45,749 nt of DNA from VFZS01 sp964353255. GTDB lineage: Bacteria; Acidobacteriota; Terriglobia; Bryobacterales; Bryobacteraceae. Positions within the stretch are counted from its first letter, which is position 1, and every line of letters begins with the position of its first letter. Both the position numbers and the translations under genes were made by a program. The notes under the pieces are model-generated. The model had not been told where the DNA came from and made no database searches. It saw only the letters and a program-made list of their open reading frames with translations. Positions 23,809 to 32,129 of this stretch are shown piece by piece. The stretch is taken from contig CAYGVJ010000023.1 in assembly GCA_964353255.1 (NCBI GenBank), positions 1-45,749 of the forward strand, read 5' to 3'.

Positions 23809-23914
23809 GCCGCAGGATGTCCTCGTAGCTGGAACGGGCGTCCACTCCGCCCACGAACATGCAGCTTCGCGCCGCTACCGCATTGGCGAAGCGGCCGGCT
23901 GCCACGGGGTCCAT
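23777..23914 (-). pseudogene. Displaced 3' end of a PfkB-kinase allele
   Basis: The minus strand encodes MDPVAAGRFANAVAARSCMF, VGGVDARSSYEDILRLMG, then a divergent ending and stop. The intact kinase reads VNARSSYEDILRFMAAQP. Over 112 ungapped bases (23803-23914 against 25094-25205) 107 are identical. The differences are silent or conservative, but the last ~9 codons differ completely. It is downstream of, and parallel to, the intact gene, 1291 bp away. Confidence 0.88.
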
Positions 23915-24046
23915 GCCGCCGGTAGGCTGGTCGAGGACAAGCACGGGGCTCGCCGCATGAAGCCGCGGGCCGAGGCCAAGCGAGTCTACGGACTGTGACG
24001 TTGCAACGGCGGGGACCAGGGCAGCCAGTGCCCTTCCTCACCCTCT

Positions 24047-24787
24047 TCAGGCCCCGTTGCGCTTCCTCAGCCGCCAACCCAGGGCCGTCAAGCCCCCAGC
24101 AAGCAGCAGCCCCGAAGCCGGCTCCGGTATCGGGGTCCCCCCCCCGGTGTAGTCGATATCCAGCCAGCCGTAGGCGTTCCCCGAGGGGGTCCGGGTGACC
24201 GAGAAAACCTTTGTGCCGTTCTTCTGGTTGTTGCCGTAGCCCGAGTTGTCCGCCGTAAACGTCACCGACTCGCTCCAGTAGATCGTCAGATCGTTCCCGG
24301 CCTCCAACTCCGGCAAGAAACCCAGGGGTGCCAGGTCCAGGTCCGTGACCGATGACGTATCGACGGGCAGCGTGTGGGTCGTCACGCCTGATTGGACGGT
24401 GATGAATATGCCGCTGGCCGTGGCACTAAACGCGGGGACGTATGCCCAGCCGGCGGGATCGCTGGAAGTGACCGACGAGGACAGGGTGCCCTGGAGCAGA
24501 AAATATAGGTCCAACAGGGCGCTGTTGACGGTCGCGCCCGCCGGAAGCGTGTTCACCAACGCAAAGGAGAACTCGCTGGAAGTCACGGTGTACGGATCCA
24601 TGTAGTCGGCCCCAGTGTAGTAGCCGACATGCGTCGGATGTGGCGTGCTGTTGCCAATCGTCTGGAACTGGTACGTTGCGTTCGCGAAAAAGCTCTCGGT
24701 ATCGGAATTAGAGATGCTCAAAAGTGCTCCGAAAGCAGAAGATACATAAAAGAGCAAAATACACACTCGGAGGATGCGCAACGGCAT
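24047..24787 (-). CDS. PEP-CTERM sorting-domain protein
   Basis: Exported protein of 246 aa from ATG 24787, chosen because GGAG lies six bases upstream and it gives a good signal peptide (MPLRILRVCILLFYVSSAFG). The body is rich in S, T and G with alternating strands, as in extracellular beta proteins. The C-terminus is a PEP-CTERM signal: PIPEPASGLLLAGGLTALGW, then RLRKRNGA. Such proteins are processed by exosortase/EpsH, usually together with exopolysaccharide export. No exosortase is in the window. The gene has a perfect promoter and is the only complete gene of the cargo between the intact and the displaced PfkB tails. Confidence 0.88.
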   Translation of the reverse strand: MPLRILRVCILLFYVSSAFGALLSISNSDTESFFANATYQFQTIGNSTPHPTHVGYYTGADYMDPYTVTSSEFSFALVNTLPAGATVNSALLDLYFLLQGTLSSSVTSSDPAGWAYVPAFSATASGIFITVQSGVTTHTLPVDTSSVTDLDLAPLGFLPELEAGNDLTIYWSESVTFTADNSGYGNNQKNGTKVFSVTRTPSGNAYGWLDIDYTGGGTPIPEPASGLLLAGGLTALGWRLRKRNGA

Positions 24788-24828
24788 CAGAAACTCCATT
24801 CTGGCGGACACAACCGACCGCCTCAGCG

Positions 24829-24858
24829 AGTATACCGACGCCGGTCTTCATTTGTCAA
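24829..24858 (-). promoter_or_regulatory. Strong sigma-70-type promoter of the PEP-CTERM gene
   Basis: Consensus TTGACA (24853-24858), 18-bp spacer and TATACT (24829-24834) on the minus strand, about 35 bases ahead of the start codon. It is one of the best promoters in the window and belongs entirely to the cargo. Confidence 0.75.
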
Positions 24859-24888
24859 ACGTTTTGCATACAAGAAGAGTACTAGACG

Positions 24889-25089
24889 TTCCAGTACCAT
24901 CCGCTCCGCCCCGCGCTCCGGAAGCCGGGAGACAACGAGCTTGCGGACTTGGTCACGGTCAGCGGAAACTACCAGCGGTTGAGGTGCCACCGCTTCGACC
25001 CCATCCGGGCGCAGACCATCCAGATTCACGTGACCGCCACGAACGGCGACGACTGCGCCCGGGTTTTCGAGGTCCTCTCCTACGGCTGA
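24889..25089 (+). pseudogene. C-terminal tail of an FAD-dependent oxidoreductase-type protein
   Basis: An open stretch without a start encodes GDNELADLVTVSGNYQRLRC, HRFDPIRAQTIQIHVTATNG, DDCARVFEVLSYG and a stop. This matches the C-terminal discoidin-like end seen on FAD-dependent oxidoreductases of Solibacter-type bacteria (GNYQR...RVHRF...ATNG...ARVFEVR). The rest of that gene is absent, and no intact copy is in the window. The stop overlaps the 3' end of the intact PfkB gene by 10 bp. Confidence 0.6.
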
Positions 25090-26003
25090 GCGGCCATAAA
25101 CCGCAGGATGTCCTCGTAGCTGGAACGGGCGTTCACTCCGCCCACGAACATGCAGCTTCGTGCGGCTACCGCATTGGCGAAGCGGCCGGCGGCCACGGGG
25201 TCCATCCGCTTCTCCAGGGTGGCGAACAGGAAGCCGGCGTCGAAGGAGTCTCCGGCGCCGGTGGTATCAACGACCTGGACCGGCCAGGTTGGAACGGATT
25301 CCACCTCCTCCCCCGTCCACACCAGGGCGCCATCCGGGCCGGTCTTGACCAACGGGCAGTTCGTGCGGGCCGCCAGTCGCCGGCACGCCTCCTCCGCCGT
25401 GGCCGCCTTCGAGATAGACAGCGCTTCGTCCTGGTTGACGAACAGCCAGGTCAGCAGCGGCAGCCACTCGTCCATGCCTTCCCACCGCTCCGTCGAGTCC
25501 CACTGCGGGTCCAGCGACGTAGTGAGCCCCATCCCCCGAGCCAGCTCCAGCAGGGCGGTGAGGCGCGGCCGGAACTTCGTTTGCAGGTAGACTCCGCCGC
25601 AGTGGACGTGGTCGAACCCGCGCAGAGTCGCTGCCTCCAGATCCGGCCCCTGGAACTCGGCGATGGTCCCGGGATAAGTCACCTGGGTGCGCGTGCTCCG
25701 GTAAATCAGGTTGACGGTCACCCCGGTCTTCACCCCGCTGGTGCGTTTCACCAAATCCGTGTTCAGGCCGAACCCGCGCAGACCGCGCAGCATGAACTCG
25801 CCGTAGTCGTCGTTGCCCACCAGGCCGATGATGGCGGCCTCGCCTCCCAGCGACCGATAGGCGCAGGCACACAGCACTGTCGAGGCGCCCATTACCACGT
25901 CGCAGGTCTTGCAGATGACTTCGCGATCCACGACCGGAAGCGACTCCATTCCTCCCATCATCACGTCCACATTGACGTCGCCGGCAAAGAGCACCCTGGG
26001 CAT
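25080..26003 (-). CDS. PfkB-family carbohydrate kinase
   Basis: Cytoplasmic sugar kinase of 307 aa. PfkB signatures: RVLFAGDVNVDV at the N-terminus, IIGLVGNDDYGEFMLRGL, and the catalytic anion-hole motif DTTGAGDSFDAGFLFA with the base Asp. The substrate (ribose-, fructose- or deoxygluconate-like) cannot be chosen from sequence. It starts 50 bp after a Tat-exported sugar-isomerase-like gene and is probably cotranscribed. Its last 112 bp occur again, diverged, at 23803-23914, and its end also overlaps an unrelated gene tail, marking the junction as a recombination point. Confidence 0.93.
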   Translation of the reverse strand: MPRVLFAGDVNVDVMMGGMESLPVVDREVICKTCDVVMGASTVLCACAYRSLGGEAAIIGLVGNDDYGEFMLRGLRGFGLNTDLVKRTSGVKTGVTVNLIYRSTRTQVTYPGTIAEFQGPDLEAATLRGFDHVHCGGVYLQTKFRPRLTALLELARGMGLTTSLDPQWDSTERWEGMDEWLPLLTWLFVNQDEALSISKAATAEEACRRLAARTNCPLVKTGPDGALVWTGEEVESVPTWPVQVVDTTGAGDSFDAGFLFATLEKRMDPVAAGRFANAVAARSCMFVGGVNARSSYEDILRFMAAQP

Positions 26004-26053
26004 AGCTTTAGTATCTTAGATCCTATCGGGGTGCCCACGAACAGGCGGTACAG

Positions 26054-27592
26054 CTATACCTTCACCCACTCCACCCCGAGCTTCTTGAGCGCGTAGGCGC
26101 TCTCGCGCAGGTGGTCGCCGTAGCAGGTCATCCAGTGGAAGCCCTTCATCTCCTCCAGCAGCTTCTGGGTGTCGCCCTTGATCGCCACGTCGATCTGGCT
26201 GCGGCAGATGGCCATGAAGGGGTTGTCCACCACCTCGCCCAGGAATCCCACCCACTTGCGCACTTCAAAATCCGGCACCAGGTTGGTCACCGCCTGCCCC
26301 TTCCGCATCTCGACCTTGGGCGCCGCGCCGTAATCGGACTCGAAGTGCGTGAGGATCCTGACCGGCTCGTAGTGCACACCATCCATCTTGCGGGGCGCCG
26401 TACAGTGCGCGATGGTGACCACGCCGTCGTGGGGGTAGGTGGGGTCGTTCAGAAAGACCGGCTTGCCGGAGATGTAGTGCAGCAGGATGCCCGAGGGGAT
26501 GACCACGAAATCCGACTCGCAGAAGGCCATGTAGCCCTCGTCGTTCAGAAGGCTCAGGGGCATGCAGGCCGTGGTCTCGGACATGGGCATGATCGTGCTC
26601 ATGCACTGGCTGACGGTGATGGCGTCGGTGCGGGCTTCGTCCAGCAGGTCGCGGAAGACCTCCGTCAACAGAAAGGCGTTGTCGAGGAATTCCCTCTTGG
26701 TTTGCATGACGACGCCCTTCTGCCTCAGATATTTGCCTGCCTCGTCCTGACAGCGCTTCACCAGGGCGGTGTCGGCGCGGGCGCGCTTGATGCGCTCGCC
26801 GAGGTCGGGATAGGAAACCGTCCGGATGTCAAGCTTCCAAATCTCGCGGGCGCGGTCCGGGGCCTTCCTGCCGCCGGCGCCCCAGCCGCTCGGGCCGCCC
26901 ACCGCCACGATGCGCTTGCCCAGGGCGTTCTTGAGTCCGGCCAGCGCACGCAGTCGCCACAGGACCTCGGCGGGGCTGTCCACGACCACGTCCTCGACCG
27001 TCATCCCCGGGTGGCCGTACTCATCCACCGCCTTGCGCAGGAACCGCGGATGCACGGTCTCGTACCACAGGTAGACCGGCCCCGAGCGGTGGCGCACGAA
27101 GATCAAATTCCACTTCTCCGCCGGGGTCAGGACCTCCAGGGCCTTCGTTCCGCCGGTGGCCGCGTAGACCAAGGTGACATCCTGATTGCCCTTGGCGAGG
27201 GCGGCCGCTTCGTCCGGAGTCCGCACCGGGATGATCTCGCCGGCCTCCAGCGGGAAGTCCGCCGCGGCTTTCATCTGCGCCAGCTCGCGGCCGATCCGCT
27301 CCTTCTCAGCCGCCACGTCCTGCTCGGTCTCGAGACCGCCCCAGGGGCGCCAGCTTGTGGCCTCACGCCGCTTGGGGATGTCGTAGAGCAGCGCCGGCTG
27401 GACCTTGAGAGCCGTTCGGATCGGCGCCTGGCGCGCCGGATCCTTGGCCTGGGTTGCCGCCGCGGACGCCGCCAGCGGCAGCGCCAGCCCACCACCCACG
27501 CCGGCCATGAACCTTCGGCGACTTACGCCAGCCTGCGGGCAACCCATACACGACGTCTGGCAACAACCGCCGCTCGAACCAGTGAGAGTCAT
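26054..27592 (-). CDS. Tat-exported L-fucose-isomerase-like protein
   Basis: 512 aa from ATG 27592, which has GGAGGTG directly upstream. A twin-arginine signal (SRRRFMAGVGGGLALPLAA) follows an unusual cysteine-rich stretch with C10, C11, C15 and C18. The mature part resembles fucose/arabinose-isomerase-like proteins: TLVYAATGGTKALEVL near the start, a central AVGGPSGWGAGG region, SQCMSTIMPMSETTACMPLS, FLNDPTYPHDGVVTIAHCTA, and the typical C-terminal MTCYGDHLRESAYALKKLGV. Whether it is an active isomerase or a binding protein is unclear. It precedes the PfkB kinase and follows the TPR gene by 67 bp. Confidence 0.8.
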   Translation of the reverse strand: MTLTGSSGGCCQTSCMGCPQAGVSRRRFMAGVGGGLALPLAASAAATQAKDPARQAPIRTALKVQPALLYDIPKRREATSWRPWGGLETEQDVAAEKERIGRELAQMKAAADFPLEAGEIIPVRTPDEAAALAKGNQDVTLVYAATGGTKALEVLTPAEKWNLIFVRHRSGPVYLWYETVHPRFLRKAVDEYGHPGMTVEDVVVDSPAEVLWRLRALAGLKNALGKRIVAVGGPSGWGAGGRKAPDRAREIWKLDIRTVSYPDLGERIKRARADTALVKRCQDEAGKYLRQKGVVMQTKREFLDNAFLLTEVFRDLLDEARTDAITVSQCMSTIMPMSETTACMPLSLLNDEGYMAFCESDFVVIPSGILLHYISGKPVFLNDPTYPHDGVVTIAHCTAPRKMDGVHYEPVRILTHFESDYGAAPKVEMRKGQAVTNLVPDFEVRKWVGFLGEVVDNPFMAICRSQIDVAIKGDTQKLLEEMKGFHWMTCYGDHLRESAYALKKLGVEWVKV

Positions 27593-27659
27593 CTCACACC
27601 TCCGCCTGCGCATTGTATCGGAAATCGGGTCTCGCCGCAGCCCCTGCCGAGCCGGTCCC

Positions 27660-28952
27660 CTATGGCTGGGGCTGCGGCTCGGCGGAACGGGCTGCCGCTA
27701 CCTTCTCGATCTCGACCAGTTGCTTGCGCACCGCGTCCGCGTCGGAGGCGTCGGGGGCGCGTTCGAGGTAGAGCTTGATGTGCTCGACCGCGCCGGAGTA
27801 GTCCCGCTTGTTGGCCAGAATCACGCCCAGCAGGTGTTCGGCCTTGGGGACGCGACCCTGGGCGTCAAGCCTCAGAGCTTCCCGGGCGCTCTTCTCGGCG
27901 ACGTCCAGATTCTTGAGGTTGAGGTTGGCGACCGAATGATAGAAGTAGGCGCTGGGAAAATCCAGGGGGTTCAGCTTGAGCACCCGGCCGGCGGTCTCGG
28001 CGACCTCCTCCCACTTCCTCTCCTGGGCCGAAAGCACAGCCAGTTGCAGGTAGGGTTTCACGAACTTGGAGTCCGCCCGGAGCGCCTCCCTGTACGCCTG
28101 GCGGGCCGGCTCGATGTCTTTCTCCCGTTCGTGGATCATGCCCAGCTCGAACCAGGCGGCCGCGTAGTTGGGATAAAGCTGCACGGCCTTCTCAAACTGC
28201 GCTCGGGCTTCCGCGTACTTCTTCTTCCCGACCGCTTCCCGGCCCTTCTCGAGAGCTTTCCTGGCGTCCTTGGGCGCCTGGAGGCTGGTGAACGAGATAG
28301 TGGTGCCTTCCACCTGACCCAGCCGGCGCAGGACGATCGTGCCGACCTCAGGGTTGTCCATGCTGCGGCGGCCCGCCAGGCTGACGATGTTGGAGCGGTA
28401 CCCCGGCAACGAGGCGCGAAGCTCGCAGGCCATCAAGTCGCGCTCGGACAGACCCCTCCCGGAGGCGGAGAATCCGCCGGCTTGTTGGCTCCAGGAATCC
28501 AGCGGACTGTTCGCCGCGCCCACGCTGGCGTCCGCGATGACCGCAGTGTTCTGGCCAAGCTGGAGGCTGAAATGGCCCTTCGAGTCGGTGTAGGCCTCGG
28601 GTCGGACAACGCCGCTGCAAACCCGCTCGATGACCACCGAGTCCGGGGGCGGAGTGCCGTCTTCCATCATCACGCGGCCGGAAAGGAAGATCGGGCGCTG
28701 CATCTCCGGAAAAGTCGTGCGATCGCGCTGCGTCCCAAAATCCGGCTGGCGGGTGCGGTCGGTGGGGGAAGGCGTGGGGATATTCGGGCTCGCGGGGCTG
28801 GGCGTGCTGGGAGCCGGCGTCCCACCCGGAGAAGGAGCGGGCGATGGCGTTGGCGGGGTTGGCGCGGGTTGCTGCCCCTGCAACACGGTGAGAGCCAGAG
28901 CAGCGCCCAAAGCCAGCCTCATCCCGTGCTGGAGTAACGTCGGTGACCTCAT
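27660..28952 (-). CDS. Exported TPR protein with proline-rich linker and carboxypeptidase-regulatory-like region
   Basis: 430 aa from ATG 28952, with GGAGG ten bases upstream. Signal peptide MRLALGAALALTVLQGQ, then a Pro/Thr/Ser-rich linker (about residues 30-65). Residues ~90-200 form a beta region (IFLSGRVMMEDGTPPPDSVV, YTDSKGHFSLQLGQN) like carboxypeptidase-regulatory domains. From ~225 on there are about five tetratricopeptide repeats (KKYAEARAQFEKAVQLYPNY, AAWFELGMIHEREKDIEPAR, LDVAEKSAREALRLDAQGRV). A periplasmic or surface scaffold seems likely. It follows the WD40-like gene by 65 bp. Confidence 0.88.
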   Translation of the reverse strand: MRSPTLLQHGMRLALGAALALTVLQGQQPAPTPPTPSPAPSPGGTPAPSTPSPASPNIPTPSPTDRTRQPDFGTQRDRTTFPEMQRPIFLSGRVMMEDGTPPPDSVVIERVCSGVVRPEAYTDSKGHFSLQLGQNTAVIADASVGAANSPLDSWSQQAGGFSASGRGLSERDLMACELRASLPGYRSNIVSLAGRRSMDNPEVGTIVLRRLGQVEGTTISFTSLQAPKDARKALEKGREAVGKKKYAEARAQFEKAVQLYPNYAAAWFELGMIHEREKDIEPARQAYREALRADSKFVKPYLQLAVLSAQERKWEEVAETAGRVLKLNPLDFPSAYFYHSVANLNLKNLDVAEKSAREALRLDAQGRVPKAEHLLGVILANKRDYSGAVEHIKLYLERAPDASDADAVRKQLVEIEKVAAARSAEPQPQP

Positions 28953-29017
28953 GCGGCACGCCCCTCCGTGGGGCTTCTGCCTCAATTATGCCACAGCGCC
29001 GACAGCCGGCCCAGGTT

Positions 29018-30871
29018 TCAGCGGAAGTTCTCCACCAGCATTACCGCTTGAGCGGGGCGATCGATCTGGGTATAGAGGATCGACCGCCCGTCCGGCGCCA
29101 CGCTCAGACCTTGATGCGCGGGCTTGCCCAGAGCGGCCACCAGCTCCGTCCGCCCCCCGGAGAAACTCAGGAAATGAATAGACGCCGCCGTCACGGAGTA
29201 CGGCCCCGGGACCAAGTAGTGCAGCCCGCGACTGGTCACCGCGCAGCCGGCGGCCAAGACAGGTTGCGTCACCAGAGTCTCGGCGCCAGCCGGCGCGCCG
29301 GTCGCCGACAGCGGAACCCGCCACAGGGCGGTGGCGAATCTGTGGTCCTTGGTGTAGTACAAGAACCTGCCGTCGCTGGATTCGAAGGCTGCCAGGCCAC
29401 CCTGCCGAGTCACCTGGACAGGTTCATCCTCGGTCTCGAACACCTGTGCTCTCCAGACCTGGTATGCGCCGGTGCGATTCGAGGCGAAGTAGATCGAGTA
29501 ACCGTCGCGGGCCCAGCTCGGCAGGATGTCGTCGGCCGGATCCGGCGCCAGCCACCGCGGCGTGCCGCCGGTGGCCGGGACAACGTAGATGTCACTATGC
29601 CCATCGGCATTGGAGAAGAACGCGATGCGCTGGCCGTCTGGAGACCAGCGCGGAAAGCCTGTGAAAGCGGCCCGCAGCGAGGTCAACTGGACGCAGTCTC
29701 CTCCGTCGCTCGAGCAGACCCACACTTCCAGGCTCCCCGAGCGCGCCGAGGCAAAGGCGATCCTTCGGCCGTCGGGAGAGTAGTCAGCGAAGCCGTCGAA
29801 GCGGGCGGAGCGGAGCATGGAGCCGGCCTCGGACGCCCGGCTTCCGGCCGCATTCAGCTCCAGGCGAGCGATGTTCGCGCCGGACGGGGGCCGAACGTAT
29901 GCCAGGCGCCGCGTCTGAGCGGAAATGGTGTGCCAAGCCGCACCTTCTCCGATCTGCCCCAGCCTCTGAGGGGGGTCAGGTCCGGCAGCCTTCACACGAT
30001 ACAGGAAGGCCTGCCCGGCCCAACGCAGGCTGTAGACGATCTCTGCTCCGTCCGGGGTCCAGGCCGGAAGGGCGCTGAAACGGTTCTCAAAAGTGCGCCG
30101 CTCCGGATCCTTGGCCGGAGTGAGGTCGTCGCGCAGCGGCAGCACGTAGATGTCTCCCACCCCCAGCCCGGTGAAGCGCGTGTAAGCCAGAGCCCGTCCG
30201 TCCGGCGAGAACGCCGGCCCGCTGTCCCCGGGTGCGCGGGTGGGCGGAGAAGTGAGTCTGCGCTTGAGGCCGGTTTCGAGCGACAGCACATAGAGTGATA
30301 GCGACTCGCCTGGGGGACTCTGGTCGCTCACTATCAACGAGGTCGCATCCGGGGCCCAGGCCAGGAACGGCCCCGGCATGGGCAGCAAGTCCGGGCACAG
30401 GCTGACTTCGCCGACTTTCCGTTCGCTACCCCCCGCGGCCGGAATCACCACCACATCGGTAGGTCCCTGGCACTGCCCTTTCGCCGCGCGAAGGAATCCG
30501 ATCGAGCTACCGTCCGGCGACCAAGTGGGGCTGTACTCTGCGGCCGGGTGATTAGTCAGCCGAATCGGCGCGCCGAAGCCAACCGGCTTGACATACAAGT
30601 CAGTGTTGCCTGGCTGCTGCCAGTCCGAGGTGAAAGCCAGGCGGGCGCCGTCCGGCGAGAGGGCGACTTCGTCGATGCGCTGCGGCAGCCCGGCGATTGG
30701 CGCCGCCGTCAGGGGCGCAGGCTTCTGCTGCGTGAGCCGGATGAACCACAGTCCCAGGAGGACGCCCAGCACTGCGATCAAGACCAGACCCAGCAGGAGC
30801 ACACAAGGAAAGCCGCGTGTCTGGGGATCGTCCATCAGTGTTTCGGCGGGCCTGCCATCGTTGCGAGTCAT
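29018..30871 (-). CDS. Membrane-anchored TolB/PD40 beta-propeller protein
   Basis: 617 aa from ATG 30871; the longer frame upstream is antisense to the DUF362 gene. One membrane helix (CVLLLGLVLIAVLGVLLGLW) near the N-terminus is followed by eight or more PD40 blades with the recurring pattern FSPDGRALAYTRF, WSPDGSSIGFLRA, YSPDGRRIAFASARSG, WSPDGQRIAFFSNADGHSDI, ARDGYSIYFASNRTGAYQVW. In Acidobacteria similar propellers follow kinase or winged-helix domains; here neither is present, so it is a stand-alone periplasmic propeller. It heads the run propeller - TPR - isomerase-like - PfkB and is divergent from DUF362 across 154 bp. Confidence 0.88.
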   Translation of the reverse strand: MTRNDGRPAETLMDDPQTRGFPCVLLLGLVLIAVLGVLLGLWFIRLTQQKPAPLTAAPIAGLPQRIDEVALSPDGARLAFTSDWQQPGNTDLYVKPVGFGAPIRLTNHPAAEYSPTWSPDGSSIGFLRAAKGQCQGPTDVVVIPAAGGSERKVGEVSLCPDLLPMPGPFLAWAPDATSLIVSDQSPPGESLSLYVLSLETGLKRRLTSPPTRAPGDSGPAFSPDGRALAYTRFTGLGVGDIYVLPLRDDLTPAKDPERRTFENRFSALPAWTPDGAEIVYSLRWAGQAFLYRVKAAGPDPPQRLGQIGEGAAWHTISAQTRRLAYVRPPSGANIARLELNAAGSRASEAGSMLRSARFDGFADYSPDGRRIAFASARSGSLEVWVCSSDGGDCVQLTSLRAAFTGFPRWSPDGQRIAFFSNADGHSDIYVVPATGGTPRWLAPDPADDILPSWARDGYSIYFASNRTGAYQVWRAQVFETEDEPVQVTRQGGLAAFESSDGRFLYYTKDHRFATALWRVPLSATGAPAGAETLVTQPVLAAGCAVTSRGLHYLVPGPYSVTAASIHFLSFSGGRTELVAALGKPAHQGLSVAPDGRSILYTQIDRPAQAVMLVENFR

Positions 30872-30921
30872 CCAATTGTACCGAAAAGCCCGGTTCCAGG
30901 CAGACCAGTTTGCGCGCCCAC

Positions 30922-30959
30922 GTAGGACATGCTTCAGCTTGTCCAAGGCCTTTTTCAGC
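30922..30959. repeat. REP-like hairpin followed by GCTGAAAAAG module
   Basis: Hairpin GGACATGCttcaGCtTGTCC (within 30922-30944) near-identical to 23092-23114, then CTTTTTCAGC (30950-30959), the reverse of the module at 11811 and 45495. It occupies the divergent gap between the propeller and DUF362 genes. Confidence 0.55.
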
Positions 30960-31025
30960 ACCCTCCATGGCCTGTTATGCTCGAAGGGAGCGCGCCGGGA
31001 AGCGCGCGAGGCAGGGGAGGTTTTC

Positions 31026-32129
31026 ATGTCCGTCGGACGTAGGGAGTTCTTGACCGCAGGTTCTTTTGGCGCCGCCGCCTCGCTGCGCGGCGCTGCGCAG
31101 GCCGCTAAAGGCAAGCTGGGGATCCCAGGACCGTTTCGCGGGCGGGTGGTCGCAGTCCAGCACCCGGGCAGCATCGTCGCCGGCAGGTACCAGCGCGAAG
31201 CCGTGCGGGCCATGATCGGAAAGGGGATGATGGAGCTCACCGGCGCGCCCAGCGCAACCGAGGCCTGGCGCTTCTTCTTCGAGCCCGGCGATGTGGTGGG
31301 CATCAAAGTCAACCCGGTCGGCCAACCGTACGTGATTTCCGCCCCGGAAGTCTTTCAGGAAATCGTCGAGGGCCTCAAGGAGGCCGGGGTCAAACTGCGC
31401 GACATTGTGGCCTACGACCGCTATCGTGCGGAGTTCCTCAGCGGCGGTTTCGACAAGTGGCTGCCCGAAGGCGTCCGCTGGATGTGGGCCACCGAGAAAG
31501 CCGGCCTCTTCCAGCTCGACATGGACGGATACGAGCGCGACCAGTACATGGAGCTGCCCCTGGTGCCCGAAGGCGCCGATCCGCGCGATCCCCACGTCCG
31601 CCGGTCCTACGTGGCCAAGTTTCTCACCCGGGAAGTCAACAAGCTCATCAATCTGGGCGTGCTCAAGCACCATCAGTCCGCCGGAGTCACCATCGCGCTC
31701 AAGAACCTCTCGCACGGCCTGGTCAACAACGTGGCCCGGAGCCATCTCAGCAGGTCCAACAACGCCTGCGGGATCTTCATCCCGGCGGTGGTGGACCTGC
31801 CGGTTTTTCGGCAGAAGGTCGTTCTCAACATCATTGACGGCATCAAGGCCGCCTACCACGGCGGGCCGGGCAGGACCGTGGGGAAGTACGTCTGGGAACA
31901 CCAGACGATGTACTTCGCCACCGACCCCGTGGCGGTGGACCGAATCGGCTGGGGCGTGCTTGACGACAAGCGCGGCCAGATGGGCATGGCCCCAATCGCG
32001 CTGGCCCCGGCTGACGCCGTGAGCATCTTCGTCAGAATGCAGCCCGAGCACGTCGAGATCGCCGGGTCGCTGGGCCTGGGCGAGAGCGACGAAAAGAAGA
32101 TCGAGCTGAAGAGCTTTCAGTTATCTTGA
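31026..32129 (+). CDS. DUF362 domain protein with signal sequence
   Basis: 367 aa from ATG 31026, preceded by GGGGAGG. The N-terminus VGRREFLTAGSFGAAASLRG resembles a Tat signal. The DUF362 part includes GDVVGIKVNPVGQPYVISAP, VVEGLKEAG-like helix, TREVNKLINLGVLKHHQSAG, VTIALKNLSHGLVNNVARSH and PVVLN-like KVVLNIIDGIKAAYHGGPG, ending in FATDPVAVDRIGWGVLDDKR. Family members are often annotated as Fe-S or carbohydrate-related exported proteins, but their reaction is unknown. Its stop overlaps the beta-barrel gene start by 4 bp, so the two are coupled. Confidence 0.87.
   Translation: MSVGRREFLTAGSFGAAASLRGAAQAAKGKLGIPGPFRGRVVAVQHPGSIVAGRYQREAVRAMIGKGMMELTGAPSATEAWRFFFEPGDVVGIKVNPVGQPYVISAPEVFQEIVEGLKEAGVKLRDIVAYDRYRAEFLSGGFDKWLPEGVRWMWATEKAGLFQLDMDGYERDQYMELPLVPEGADPRDPHVRRSYVAKFLTREVNKLINLGVLKHHQSAGVTIALKNLSHGLVNNVARSHLSRSNNACGIFIPAVVDLPVFRQKVVLNIIDGIKAAYHGGPGRTVGKYVWEHQTMYFATDPVAVDRIGWGVLDDKRGQMGMAPIALAPADAVSIFVRMQPEHVEIAGSLGLGESDEKKIELKSFQLS

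Noticed and set aside
26111..27778. 555-aa plus-strand open frame
   Set aside because: Antisense to the isomerase-like gene, with no domain or ribosome site.
30872..31312. N-terminal extension of the propeller gene
   Set aside because: Lies antisense to the DUF362 gene and across a REP repeat; the membrane helix begins after ATG 30871.
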